DNA of 64,000 nt from Boesenbergia rotunda (GCA_024364735.1 JAGFNQ010008292.1:47220-111219), one strand, 5' to 3'; shown: positions 45,092-57,797, numbered from the stretch's first letter. Numbers and translations are program-made. The notes: generated by a model from the letters alone, not told the origin.

Positions 45092-47539
45092 ACATATCAT
45101 TCATAAGGCATGGCTCACATACATATCATTCATAAAGCATGGCATACATACATATCATTCATAAATCATGGCATACATACATATCATTCATAAAGCATGA
45201 CATACATACATAATTAGTATCTTAATTCATAAAGCATGCATGATCATAGTACATAGGTAAACATGCATAGATCTTTTCATACATGATACATATTCCCTAG
45301 GTTCATAGCACATGGTCTAAACATTCATGCATAAATGTAGCACTTGACCTAACATACCAAGCCATAACACATCATACATGAAGCTAGGGTTTTAGGTAAC
45401 ATAGAAATTCTTACAACATGCTTAACTTGTACATACATCATAGCAACCTATAACCAAGTATCCTTGAGACCTTAACCCAATCCAAACCCTAAACCTTGGA
45501 GTTGGCCATAAGTTTCATGGCATGAAGCTCCATCATTCAATCAATAGGAAGTGTTCCATGAGTAAAAGAACACCCATACATTACATACAAGACCATAGGG
45601 AGCCATTAAACCCCATAATTGGAGTTAACCCTAAGTCCTAGCCCTACATTGGGACCTTGGCCGAAACCCTAGAAGGTCACAAGCACATGGAAAAATTCCT
45701 ATCATTCACCATTAAGATCTATTAAATCATAGGAAAACATAATAAACATGTTTGAAAGGTTAGACCTCATCCTATCCATGACATGTTGACATGGGCCGAA
45801 ACCCTAGGGAACTTTAGGTGCCACAAACTTTCCCTAAACCATAATCTATGCCTTACTTATCATAATAAAACATTTAGGTGCACAAAAGAGAGTTTACATC
45901 ATCCCTAAGCCCAAACATCCACCTTGGCCGAAACCCTAAAGGCTCTACTTCATGGTTTTCTCAACTTAAATCTTAAACAAAAGTCTAAATCTTGATAGGC
46001 ATCAAAGAACAATTATACCACAGGTGATGGGGTCTTACCTTGGTTTGTCTTTGATTATCACCTTGAATAGAGAAGCCAAAAGAAGACTCCTTGACCTTAG
46101 ACCTCTCCTTAGGCCTTGTAGCCTTGTAGAAAGTCTTGGATCTTCAAGATAAAGTCCCCTTGTGAATCTTTTCCAAGGGAGAAGGGTCTTGGTGGGTTTC
46201 GGCTAGGAGAAGGAAGGAGGAGGAAGAAGAATGGACTTGGTGGAAGAAGAAAAGAAATGTGTAACTTCCATTCCTCCTCTCTCATCTATTCTTTTATACC
46301 ACATATCATTCATAAGGCGTGGCTCACATACATATCATTCATAAAGCATGACATACATACATATCATTCATAAATCATGGCATACATACATATCATTCAT
46401 AAATCATGGCATACATACATATCATTCATAAAGCATGACATACATACATAATTAGCATCTTAATTCATAAAGCATGCATGATCATAGTACATAGGTAAAC
46501 ATGCATAGATCTTTTCATACATGATACATATTCCCTAGGTTCATAGCACATGGTCTAAACATTCATGCATAAATGTAGCACTTGACCTAACATACCAAGC
46601 CATAACACATCATACATGAAGCTAGGGTTTTAGGTAACATAGAAATTCTTACAACATGCTTAACTTGTACATACATCATAGCAACCTATAACCAAGTATC
46701 CTTGAGACCTTAACCCAATCCAAACCCTAAACCTTGGAGTTGGCCATAAGTTTCATGGCATGAAGCTCCATCATTCAATCAATAGGAAGTGTTCCATAAG
46801 TAAAAGAACACTCATACATTACATACAAGACCATAGGGAGCCATTAAACCCCATAATTGGAGTTAACCCTAAGTCCTAGCCCTACATTGGGACCTTGGCC
46901 GAAACCCTAGAAGGTCACAAGCACATGGAAAAATTCCTATCATTCACCATTAAGATCTATTAAATCATAGGAAAACATAATAAACATGTTTGAAAGGTTA
47001 GACCTCATCCTATCCATGACATGTTGACATGGGCCGAAACCCTAGGGAACTTTAGGGTGCCACAAACTTTCCCTAAACCATAATCTATGCCTTACTTATC
47101 ATAATAAAACATTTAGGTGCACAAAAGAGAGTTTACATCATCCCTAAGCCCAAACATCCACCTTGGCCGAAACCCTAAAGGCTCTACTTCATGGTTTTCT
47201 CAACTTAAATCTTAAACAAAAGTCTAAATCTTGATAGGCATCAAAGAACAATTATACCACAGGTGATGGGGTCTTACCTTGGTTTGTCTTTGATTATCAC
47301 CTTGTATAGAGAAGCCAAAAGAAGACTCCTTGTCCTTAGACCTCTCCTTAGCCCTTGTAGCCTTGTAGAAAGTCTTGGATCTTCAAGATAAAGTCCCCTT
47401 GTGAAGCTTTTCCAAGGGAGAAGGGTCTTGGTGGGTTTCGGCTAGGAGAAGGAAGGAGGAGGAAGAAGAATGGACTTGGTGGAAGAAGAAAAGAAAAGTG
47501 TAACTTCCATTCCTCCTCTCTCTTCTATTCTTTTATACC
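45092..47539. repeat. 1.2-kb direct duplication inside the C 5' LTR
   Basis: The first copy ends at CTTTTATACCACAT and runs straight into the start of the second, ACATATCATTCATAAGG. The 4-base ACAT is shared at the joint. The two copies differ at few sites by eye. The copy contains the leader, the GGCCGAAACCCTA repeats and the TATA box but not the tRNA-like segment. Confidence 0.88.
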
Positions 47540-47641
47540 ACATGAAGGAGGGCAAGTGAAGGGTCATGGTATCTCCTCTCTTGATGACTCTTCACTTCCC
47601 TAAGCCTTAACCAAAATCCTCTTCATTCTCTACTAGCACTC

Positions 47642-47712
47642 CCTTGCTAGGTGAATTGGTTAGTACATGCATGGTGGTACCATAGGTCCAAGGTTCAATC
47701 CTTGGTGCATGC
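47642..47712 (+). other. tRNA-like segment, antisense in U3 of the C 5' LTR
   Basis: A box TAGGTGAATTGG at 47648-47659, B box GGTTCAATCC at 47692-47701. Nearly identical to the copy at 40338-40408. Confidence 0.62.
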
Positions 47713-48009
47713 ACTTTATTATTATTATTTTTGAAAATTCCCTTATGACCCACCCATAATCCTGCTAATATTCCTAATAAAATCCCATTTATATTTATAC
47801 TAAATTCTCCCTAGAATCCACCTATAACCATGGTACTAGAAAAGCCCATATAAGGTCCATTAGTACTTAGCTTTTCTATTTAAATGGGGGAATCATGGGT
47901 TACTAGTCTAAAGTTCATACTAGTATCCCTAGGTTCCTCGGAAACTATCTAGACATGATCAATATTTTAAAGAAAATATTGAGAAAATTTTCCGGGTCGT
48001 TACAAGTCT

Positions 48010-48322
48010 CAAGTGCCAACGACGACCTGCAACTCCGATTTTCAATCTTCTCCAGTCGTCGGTATAGAATTTTCTTATTGCTATATTTTATTTAAAATTC
48101 TATATTCAAATTCAAAGTTGTAATATTTTCACGGAATATAGAATTGCCCAATGTAAACGGTCAAGGACCGTGGGCCTTGGAGTAGGAGACGGCCGCGACT
48201 CCGAACCAAGTAAAAAATAACGGTGTTAGCATTGTATTTTTCCGCTGCGCAATTGCTCTAAGTTTTTCAAAAAATTATCGATCGATATTCACCCCCCTCT
48301 ATCGATTCTAAACGATCCCACA
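48010..48322 (+). repeat. 5' LTR of element B, second part
   Basis: Continues the LTR after element C and ends CCCCCCTCTATCGATTC...GATCCCACA at 48322, followed by the priming site. Confidence 0.88.
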
Positions 48323-48324
48323 AG

Positions 48325-48336
48325 TGGTATCAGAGC
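48325..48336 (+). other. Primer binding site of element B (tRNA-iMet)
   Basis: TGGTATCAGAGC, 2 bp after the LTR end; full match to the standard site. Confidence 0.92.
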
Positions 48337-48558
48337 GGATGGCTCAAATCTGGTGCAACTACTAGTTGAGGGTTTTTTTTCGATTTTTTTTCTTTCAAAT
48401 TTTAATATTTTTTTTCTCGTTCGTAATTTTCTCGTTAATCGAGGTTGGTACAATACCACTCGATTTGTTTCTTATTACTATTTTTTCCCGCACTACCAAT
48501 CCAAGACTTAGTCTTGGAACAACTTTTTTTTTGTAATTTTCTTTTCAGATAAATTCAA

Positions 48559-50230
48559 ATGGCCATGCAAGAAGGATATAACACCGCCAGACCACCTCTC
48601 TTCTCCGAAGAAGATTTCTCCTATTGGAAGAGTAGGATGGAGGTTCACATGAAAACTCAGGTGGACATGTGGATCATCATCCAGTCCGGATTGGAGATAC
48701 CCAAAAATGCACAAGGCGATGTGCAAGGCTACACTGAGTTGGACGGTCCACTCAAGAAGAAGATCGAGGTTGACGCTAAAGCTACACAAACACTACAATG
48801 CGGCCTGACGAAAGAAGAGTTGAACCGCATTGGACCCTTCAGCAGTGCAAAGGAACTTTGGAACAAACTCATCAAACTGCATGAAGGTACGTCTGATACG
48901 CGGATCAGCAAAAGGGATCTGTTACTCAACAGACTCTACACGATAAAAATGCACGACGGCAAATCAGCAGCACAGCTCCACGCAAGGATCCAGGAGCTGA
49001 TGAACGGGTTGCACACAATAGGTCACAAGGTCGAAAACCATGACCTAATAAGGTATACCCTAACCTTGTTCCTAAGGAACACATTGTGGGCGTCTATGGT
49101 GGATGCCTACAAGGTTTCCCGGATCCTTTCCGACATTAAGTTAGATGAATTATTTTCTGAGTTAGAATTACATTAACAAACTAAGGCTACATTGATCGAG
49201 AAGGGTATTGCCTTTGTTGCAGGAAAAACTCAAGGAAGATCTCAAAAGAAAAAAGTCTCAACTAGTACCCGAGTTCGACTCAGACTCGGAATCAGATGAC
49301 GATGAAGGGGATCGTCCCAAACTGGTCTGGTTAGCTCGTGACTACTACAAGGAGCTCAAAAACCAAACGAATAAGAAGAAGTCAAGTCGGAAGAAGGAAG
49401 ATCCATCTGAACCCTCGACGAGCCAGAAGAGCAAAGGTAACATCACCTGCTACGAGTGCAACAAGAAGGGACATTTCAAATCAGAGTGCCCCAACCTAAA
49501 AGAGAACAAGAAGGCTCGGAAGAAGAAGGCTCTTCAAGCCACCTGGGACGAATCATCCTCGGAAGATGAAGAAGAAACGCCGCACTCGAACCTACTCGCC
49601 TTGACCGCCTCGGAAGAAGTCGACTCCAAAATGGAATCAAAACCAGACGATGATGTCGGCACCAGAAAGCTTTCGATCTTGAAGGACGGACAAATTACGG
49701 TAAGAGGTTATCCAGAATCTGAACTCTATGACTTAATTTCTTATTTGTCTTGCAAATTGGCGAAAGCCAACATCCGGGTTGAAACCCTCTGACAGGAAGT
49801 AAAACACCTGAAAGAGGGAGTCAAGTCAAGTTCCTTGACTGAACCAGTTCAAGGAGGAAACTCAACTCAAGTTCAAAAGCTTGAGGAAGAGAATTCCTCC
49901 TTGAAAAATCAAGTCAAGGAACTCAGAGTCGCATTGGAACGATTCACTTCGGGTTCCAAGAATCTTGACATGATTCTTGGAAAACAGAAGTCTGTTCTCA
50001 ATCGATCCGAATTAGGCTATCGAACCAAATCGCGACAACGTTCTTATTATTCAGTATTGAACCAACCTAGAACCCGAGTCCAAGCATGGGTCCCAAAGCT
50101 ATGTTTGAATAAACAAGCTGGACCAAACCAATATTGGATCCCCAAGGACAAGATTCACATCTTGCCTAATCCTTATCGAGGCTTTAGTATAGGGGGAGCT
50201 AATATAAAAATCATTTTTATAATTAGATAA
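48559..50230 (+). pseudogene. Gag, element B (Sirevirus, broken)
   Basis: Close homologue of A's Gag, starting MAMQEGYNTARPPLFSEEDF. A TAA at 49174-49176 replaces a Glu codon. A frameshift lies in an A run at about 49247-49256, after which the frame reads PEFDSDSESDDDEGD. CCHC knuckle CYECNKKGHFKSEC is intact (about 49449-49490). A TGA at 49790-49792 fits CGA to TGA. The tail (SKNLDMILGKQKSVLNRSELGY...WIPKDKIHILP) runs to 50230. It would package element RNA. Confidence 0.9.
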
Positions 50231-50878
50231 TTTTTTCTTGCTTGTGTTTGTTTATTTTTTTTACAATTTTATTATTATGCTTAGACCTAGGATTGGTTAG
50301 TTTAAGGATAAAAGAATTACTTAAAACTTGAACAACCTAGTATTAGGTGGAGGTGAGATGATAGTACGTTAGGGAAGCCCTTCTAATAAGGTCATGTAAG
50401 GTAAGGTGTACCCTACTTGGTATGTTTAGTCTGGTGGAACTAGCCGAAGCTACTGATCCAAAACCTAAGCTAGTTAGACCAAAATTTTTCAAGAAGTAAT
50501 TTAAAAATGAACTTTTGATAAAATTTTGTCAAGGAAAGAGTTGTTGCTCCAATAAGGCTACGGTCAAAGAAGGCCTCTGTGCCTTGCCAAGACCTGGAAG
50601 CTGATTATCGAAATTCAAATTTAATTTACTATTTGTTAAATTTGAATCTAACATAAGTTTTAATTAAATCTTAGATAACATTTTTCAAAACTCTACAATA
50701 TTTTCAAAATTATTCAACATTCTCAAAACTCTACGTTTTTCAAAATTAACTTATTATTTTTCAAATTTAATTCAATATTTTTTAAAATTAATTCAACTCA
50801 TATTGAAATCCTGTCTCACAAGAACCCATAAGGTTAACATGCTTGATAACATTAGATGTGGGTGAGATAGACTAGGTA
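50231..50878 (+). other. gag-pol spacer of element B
   Basis: AT-rich, no clear domain. Corresponds to 19680-20388 of A. Confidence 0.55.
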
Positions 50879-52513
50879 GTGAAATGCAATTCAAACTATT
50901 CCTACTTCTACACAAATGGATCCAAATCAAAACATACTTTATGTGTATTTGACAACAATGCTACACATAAAGTAATTGAGTCAGGTAACATTGAACTTAA
51001 CTTAGATTTTATCATTAAGAAAGTGTTATTGGTTGAAAATTTCAAGTTCAATTTGCTTAGCATTAACCAACTCTGTGATACTGGTTACATTGTTACCTTC
51101 ACCAACTCTGACTGCCTTAATAGAAATCTGCAAGATTCAGAAATAACACATAAGGGTAGTAGGAAAAACAACGTTTACACAATTAATCTACCCTTAGTAC
51201 CCAACTGTTTTCTGACTCAAATATAAGAAACCAATCTTTGGCATAGGAGATTAGGTCACACTCATACCAAACTAATTTCAAAAATAACTCAACTTGGATT
51301 AATTAAAGGTGTACCTAAAATTAAGAACTTTGACAATACAATCTGTAATTCATATCAACAAGCCAAACAAACCAAGTCAACTTATAAACCAACCCAGTCA
51401 GACTTAACCCAAGCCACACTTGAGCTCCTACACCTTGACCTATTTGATTCACATAGAGCCAAGTCACCAAGCGGGAATTGGTACTGCTTAGTAATCATTG
51501 ACGATTACTCTAGATTTACCTGGGTTAGGTTCTTACAAACTAAAGATGAAACTTTTAACTCTTTTAATGATTTGTGCAAAATAATAGAAAATCAAAATGA
51601 CACAAAAATTAAAAGACTTAGGAGTGATCACAGAGGAGAGTTCGAAAATCAAAAATTTGAGGAGTTGTGTAAAATTAATGGGTACGTCCATGAGTTTTCA
51701 TATCCTAGAACCCCCCAACAAAATGGGATAGTTGAAAAAAAAAATAGAACCCTCCAAGAAGCTGCTAGGACCATGCTCAACGAATATAACCTAACTAATC
51801 AATTCTGGGCAGAAGCGGTAAATAGAACTTGTTATATTCAAAATAGGGTCTTAATTAATAGAAGACACAATAAGACACCCTATGAACATTATTATCATAG
51901 ATTACCTAATTTACATTATTTAAGGGGTTTTTGGTGCAAAGTCTATATTTTGAATACTAAGGACTACCTAGGTAAATTCCAATCGAAATCAACTCCAGGG
52001 ACCCTCCTAGGATATTCAACATCTAGTAGAGCCTATAGGGTTTACAACAAACAAACCCACAAAATTGAAGAAACTACTAATTTAATCTTTGATGAAGAAG
52101 TTGAAACAAAGTCTATTAACAATCAAAATCAAAACAAATCAAAGTTTGATCAAGAAGATAGTGAACCACCAATTGAACCATTAATTGAACCATTAAATGA
52201 ACTATCAATTGAACCAACTACTAAGGTATCAACTGAACCAATAACTGAACCAACCCAAGTAGTTGAACCAAACACTGAACCAAACCTTCTATCAGGACCT
52301 GACGATGAACCTAGTTCTAGAAGAACAAAGAAACCCAGACTCAATCATCCATCTGACCAAATCATGGGCGATCCAACCTTAGGAGTCAGAACCATGTCTT
52401 CTTATAGAGATCTTAGTCAGATTGCTCTTATTTCAAAAATTGAACCTAAGACTATAGAAGAATCCCTACCTGACCCAGATTGGATTATAGCAATGCAAGA
52501 AGAATTAGCCTAA
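50879..52513 (+). pseudogene. Integrase part of pol, element B (protease core deleted)
   Basis: Compared with A, about 0.1 kb that encodes the protease DSG motif is missing near 50945. The frame continues with FDNNATHKVIESGN. A TAA at 51224-51226 interrupts LTQI-ETNLWHRRLGH. The HHCC finger keeps His-His, but its Cys pair has changed (NSYQQ for ESCNQ). The integrase core has HLDLFDSH, RSDHRGEF (Gly to Arg) and PQQNGIVEKKN. A repeat-like EPLIEPLNELSIEPTTK stretch follows. The next stop is a TAA at 52511-52513 where A has Gln. Confidence 0.88.
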
Positions 52514-53218
52514 TTTAAGAGAAACCAAGTCTGGGACTTAGTACCTAAACCTTAAGGTAAATCAGTAATAGTCACTAAGTGAGTATTTAGAAATAAGCTA
52601 AATGACCAAGGGGAGATTGTGAGAAACAAAGCCCGCTTAGTAGCTAAAGGGTTTAGTCAAGTCGAAGGATTAGATTATGATGAAACCTATGCCCCTGTAG
52701 CCAGACTTGAATCAATTAGGATGTTACTAGCCTTTGCAGCCCATAGAGGGTTTAAACTGTACCAAATGGATGTCAAGTCTGCATTTCTTAGTGGGTTTAT
52801 AAAAGAAGAAGTATATGTAGGGCAACCCCCAGGATTTGAGGACTTAGACAAACCTGAATATGTATTCAAACTTAGGAAAGCCCTTTATGGGTTAAAACAA
52901 GCACCTAGGGCTTGGTATGAAAGATTATCAACTTATTTAATTTCTAAGGAATTTAACCAAGGATAAATTGACTCAACTTTATTTGTTAAAACCTTAGAAA
53001 AAGATATATTTATAGCTCAAATATACGTAGATGATATAATATTTGGGTCTACAAATTCTAACTTTTTAAAAGAGTTTCTCAAAATTATGGAGAGCGAATT
53101 TGAAATGAGCTTAGTGGGTGAGCTAAACTTTTTCATAGGTCTCTAAATTAAACAAACCAGGGATGACAACTACGTTCATCAATCTAAATATGCAAAGGAA
53201 CTAATAAAGAAATTCAAA
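52514..53218 (+). pseudogene. Reverse transcriptase part of pol, element B
   Basis: Same frame as the integrase. Stops at 52553, 52580, 52964 and 53144 interrupt RT blocks KARLVAKGFSQVEGLDYDET, YQMDVKSAFLSG, ALYGLKQAPRAWYERL and the catalytic YVDDIIFGST (about 53024-53053). Against A the stops correspond to Glu, Trp, Gln and Gln codons. No frameshift is needed. Confidence 0.9.
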
Positions 53219-53965
53219 ATGGAAAATTCTAAAAGTTTAAGTACTCTGATGGCTATAAATGTCAAAATAGATAATGACCCTGATGGTAAACCAATTGACC
53301 TAAAATTATACAGGAGTATGATTGGTAGCTTATTGTACTTAACTGCTAGTAGACCTGATATTTTGTTCGTTGTAGGTATGTGTGGTAGGTGCCAAACCTG
53401 TGCTAAGGAATCCCACTTAGCAACACTAAAAAGAATTCTAAGGCACATTAAGGGTACCCTCAATGTAGGTATTTGGTATCCTAGGACTTCCACTTCTGAA
53501 TTATCAGGATACTCTGACTCTGAGTATGCCGGGTGTAAATTAGATAGAAAGAGTACAAGTGGAAGTTGTTAATTATTAGGACATAGTCTAGTCAGCTGGT
53601 GCAGTAGAAAGCAACACTGCGTTGCTTTGTCCACAACTGAAGCAGAATATGTTTCCCTAGGAGAGTGTGTGACACAACTTTTATGGATGATGCACACTCT
53701 TAAGGATTTCCAGCTGGACTATACCCAAACCAAAGTGTTTATTGACAACATTAGTTCAATAAATTTGACTAAAACTCCAATTCATTACTCCCAAACCAAA
53801 CATATAGAAGTAAAACATCACTTTGTTAGGGATCACGTAGCCAGGGGCGAAATTATACTTATGCATGTGGATTCAAAATCTAATTTAACTAACATCTTTA
53901 TTAAACCTTTACCTGAATCTGAGTTTAGCTTACTAAGAAGGCAGTTAGGTTTGTGCTTAGTATAA
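53219..53965 (+). pseudogene. RNase H part of pol, element B
   Basis: YRSMIGSLLYLTASRPDILF, STTEAEYVSLGECVTQ, VFIDNISSINLTKTP, KHIEVKHHFVRDHV and NLTNIFIKPLPE, with one stop at 53570-53572 (Gln codon in related copies). The last acidic motif (LADIFTKP in A) reads LTNIFIKP, so the Asp is lost. Ends at 53963-53965. Confidence 0.88.
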
Positions 53966-55589
53966 TAGGATTGTTCTAATATTTTTTTTAAAAAAATCTT
54001 TTATATTTTCATAATTTTTTTCTGAAAATTAGCGTTTAAATATCTTTTGAAATCATTTCTTTTATGTAAGTTCTTGAAATTTGAAATGATTTTCTGACTT
54101 AGATTTTTCAAAAAAAAATTATCCTATTTAAAACTAGGGTTTTCTCGCAAATGGACTTAGCTTAGGCTTTAACCTTAGAATTGCATGCACCTATAGATCT
54201 AGAAGCCAGCATCTCACAAGCACCTTAGGGTACTTTGATTGATAACCTAGACTGGGTTGAGATGCTTAGGTCTATGCCATGTCTCAAGATGCTTTAAGTC
54301 AGTACATCTACAGTAGTTGGGGCGATAAATACAATTGAACAGCAATCAAGTTAAGTGTTCAAGCTTAGACAATCTAACTTGATCAGATCACTTAACTTGA
54401 CTAACCCTAGTGAAATCTATTGCTATATAATAGTTAGTGAGTAGCTAACTGAGTTAGACAGGACCCGAACAAGTCTAGTTTAATTGGTTTGGTCCTTTTT
54501 ATTGCTTGAATTCACTAGAGTTGGTTTAATACGACTCAAATTTTTTAAACTCTGATTCAAAATTGATCTGATATGCAATTAGTTTCTATCATTTTTTTTG
54601 ATATATGGCAAAGGGGGAGAGAGAAAAGAAAAAAGAGTAAATTTTTTTTCTTCAAATTTTCATTTTCTCAAAAAGTTAAAGCTTAGTGCATTAAATTTTC
54701 GCATTAAATTTAAAATTAAAGCTCTGATTCTTTCGAAAATGTTTTTTTAAGTAAAAACATTCTATTTTGTTTGTGCACAAAATTTTGCTAAACAAAATTT
54801 TTCAAGTGCATTTTCTTTAAGCAAATTTTTTACTAAGTGCATTTTTCTTAGCAAATTTTTTTCTCTAAGTGCATTTTTTTGCTTTAATTTCCTAAGTGCA
54901 TGTTTCTAACCAAAATTTTTTGAAATGCACAAATTTTTAAGTAATACTTTTTTAAGTGCACCAAATCTTTTATGTAAAATATTTTTTATGCACAAAATTT
55001 TTCTCTAAGAAAAATTTTTCATGTAAAATTGTTTTTGCAAAAAGTTTTTAAGTGCAAAAATTTTCTAAGTAAAAATATTTTGCCAAGTGTACAATTTTTT
55101 TTTGAAGAACACACAATTTTCAAGAGCACAATAAAATTTTCTAAAGTGCAATTTTCCAAAGAAAAATTTCTAAGCAAAAATTTCTTAAGAAATTTTCTAA
55201 GCAAAATTTTTCAAAATGCACAAAATTCTTTTTGCATTTTGTTTAAGTGCAAAGTCTTTTTAAGTAAAACTTTGTTAGTGAGATTTTTTTTGCTAAATTT
55301 TTCTAAGTGAAAATTTTGCACAAATTTTTTCTAAGTGAAAACTTTGGACAATAATTTTTAAGTGAAATTGTGCAAATGCCTTACCTTGTTTCAAAAAAAC
55401 ACTTAGTCAAAATTCATACACTTAGACTTTTTGAAAACTGTATATCATTGAAAGCTTCAGGGGGAGAATGTCCATTTCAGGGGGAGCTTAGTACATATTT
55501 TTTAAAGTAATCTTTCGTATAAACATGATTGTTATATGTATGCTTTAAATGATTAAACTTAACTTTTTGAACCTGGTTGCCATAAATCA
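53966..55589 (+). other. 3' non-coding region of element B
   Basis: No gene. 54760-55370 is a low-complexity array of AAGTGCA, AAATTTTT and CTAAGCAAAA blocks. Polypurine tracts occur at 54608-54620 and, twice, at 55459-55485 (CAGGGGGAG). A second, diverged copy of 54426-55686 is found at 62186-63427. Confidence 0.75.
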
Positions 55590-55602
55590 AAAAGGGGGAG
55601 AT
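55590..55602 (+). other. Polypurine tract of element B
   Basis: AAAAGGGGGAGAT directly before TGTTGG, identical in layout to A. Confidence 0.85.
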
Positions 55603-55686
55603 TGTTGGTGCCGGAAGCACCAAGATCGAACTCGTGTTTTGATAATGGCAAAGGATTCATAAGTTAAGGTTTTGTTGTTATCTAAC
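55603..55686 (+). repeat. Start of the 3' LTR of element B, cut by E
   Basis: 84 bp matching 36479-36562 with few changes, up to TTATCTAAC. Element E follows at 55687. The expected duplication on E's far side would be CTAAC; that flank is not in the window. Confidence 0.85.
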
Positions 55687-57797
55687 TGTTAGTGATATGA
55701 GAGAAGTGTCCTAAGGCAATCGCCTTATGATTATAATCATTTATTTTAATAAATGAATATTCACTATTTGAGTATACATGTTTGTGTATTTGATTGAGAT
55801 CATAAACTCATTTACTGAATGTCCGCAATACAATTCACAGCATGAGAGAATTTGTGATGAATTCACAACTAGTGATTATCTCTACATGTGCAATTATGAA
55901 GTATTGAAATTGTCCCTAGTCGATGAATTGATAAATACGGACACTATCAATTCTGTTGAGACTAGCATGGGTTATTCTCTAATCAGCTGATTCTCACTGG
56001 CTGGTGACATTGAGATGTCCGGAGATAAACATGAATGCTAGTTAAGGGAACTAGTTCATTGGAGTGACTGGCTGTAAAACTTCATATGGTAGTCTACATA
56101 TAGATATGTCAGTGAAGTTCTTACTGCAGCTTAAGTGCGATGTTCCTTTGACTTGCGGTGTTCAAGTCATCTTGGTCATGGAGACTTATACTTTGACATC
56201 TTAAGCAAGCATCTCCAAGGAGGTGTGGACCCAGGATGATTGGGTATAAGCCGAAGTGCCCGAAGATGTTTGAACAGCCTACAAAGGATTCACCACTCCT
56301 TGCGAGGAGATGTATACCCGAGGCCTATCGTCGGATTGTTACTCGAAGCCTCTGGCCAGAGCATGACATGCTCAGAGTATGAATCTCTTAAATACATGAG
56401 AGTAATTAGAATCCGTAGGATGAGAAAACGTTACTTGGGCTAGGTGTGACGTAGTCAGCCTAGTGGGGACTGACATGCATAGACCATGTCCTAAACCAAG
56501 TGGGTATAAGATGGTGAAGGGAATGTGACACGATTCATTATAGCTGCTGAAGGGTTTCAGAATTATTTCTGAGGTCAACCGTTGATCTTTCGATTAATTG
56601 GGGATCATGATGTACTACTAGGTGCCACTCATGATCGTTCTATAATTGATTAATTATAGACGGCCAACATAAATCAAAAGCCTATTTAGTCACACGCACT
56701 ACGAGTAATCCGAGGGATTTAAAACGTGTTGAAAATTAGATTTTTCAATCAAGAGAGATTAGGTTTGGTTGAGCCAAACGATAAGTCGAATCTGAATTTT
56801 TCAGAGACGCATCGGAAGCGTAAAATGGCTAAGTCTTTTGAAGACTTAATAGATTAATTAAATAAGTTTAATTCATTGGGGCGTGGCTTGCATGGGTCGG
56901 CCAAAGAGGGCCTCCATCCTCTTTGCTTTGCCGGCCACAACAAAGGGAGAGAACCAAGTTTTTGGTTCAATTTATAAAATAAACCAAGTGTGGTTTGTTT
57001 TATAAAATTATGGATGATATAAATTTTTATATAATAAACCAAGGTTTTGTTTATTTTTCATGGAAATTAAAATGAACCATGGATTGATTTATTTTATAAA
57101 ATCAATTATGGATTGATTTACCATGATAAGGAAATTTATTCCATAGGAGAGAAGAGACTTGATTGATTTTTATCATGAATTAAAATATGATTTTAACCAT
57201 GATATAAAATCAAACTTGGCATGATGGAATAAGTTATTACATATTTGAGAGGCTTGATGGTTGAGAGGCCACTATATAAAGGACCCAAGGCAAGGCTTGG
57301 TGATAATCGAAGAGATGAAGGCATAGGCTCTCTCCCTCTCTTTCTCTCCTTCTCTTCTCCCCTTCTTGCCGTGCGCCAACCAGCCCCAAGAAGGAGCACC
57401 AGCCGGCCATCCTTTTGTGGTTAGTCTTCCGACTTCTCTCTTGGTTTTTCTCGTCACGTTCTCGGAGAATCTAGTAGTTCTCGAGAACATGAAACTCGTG
57501 GCTTTGCGAAGTCATCCTGAAGATACTCGGTGTGGACGCGAATAGAGGCGGAGCTTCCAAGGGACGCTTACGGTTGGATCTCGTCCGTTCCTTCGAGTTA
57601 CGCGAGGTAATACGTAAATTAGTTTATGTTTCTGCAAAATTTTAAATATATGATCATGTCTACACAAGATAAAATTGCATGCTTAGATGTGTGGTTAAAT
57701 GATTTAGAGAAATTATTTATGCTAAACCTTCCGCTGCACATAATTAATTTTAAAATTACGAATCCGCATCTATGTTAACATGCACCCGGTCCCTACA
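55687..57797 (+). repeat. 5' LTR of element E
   Basis: 2111 bp, TGTTAGTGATATG...GGTCCCTACA, followed by a priming site. TATA box at 57273-57280 and a CTCTCTCCCTCTCTTTCTC leader. No palindrome cluster upstream of the TATA box. A second, partial copy begins at 63428. Confidence 0.88.
57273..57280 (+). promoter_or_regulatory. TATA box of LTR E
   Basis: TATATAAA in CCACTATATAAAGGACCC, with a pyrimidine-rich leader about 45 bp downstream. Confidence 0.72.

Larger units (their letters stand above)
37388..48004 (-). mobile_element. Ty3/gypsy element C, non-autonomous, relative of H
   Basis: LTRs at 37388-40718 and 43442-48004 with ends TGTAACG...CGTTACA. Target duplication is TGTCT (37383-37387) against AGTCT (48005-48009), one mismatch. 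It is inserted in B's 5' LTR. The interior keeps a priming site and integrase; gag, protease, RT and RNase H are absent. The 5' LTR is 1.23 kb longer because of an internal duplication. Confidence 0.9.
43442..48004 (-). repeat. 5' LTR of element C, with internal duplication
   Basis: 4563 bp against 3331 in the partner LTR. The excess is a direct duplication: 45092-46300 is repeated at 46301-47539, where the second copy has one extra 30-bp CATACATACATATCATTCAT unit. TATA boxes therefore occur twice (46291-46300 and 47530-47539). Confidence 0.88.

Noticed and set aside
55029..55310. Lys/Phe-rich frames in the B 3' region (also 62664-62912)
   Set aside because: Translations of AAATTTTT/AAGTGCA low-complexity sequence, open on both strands.
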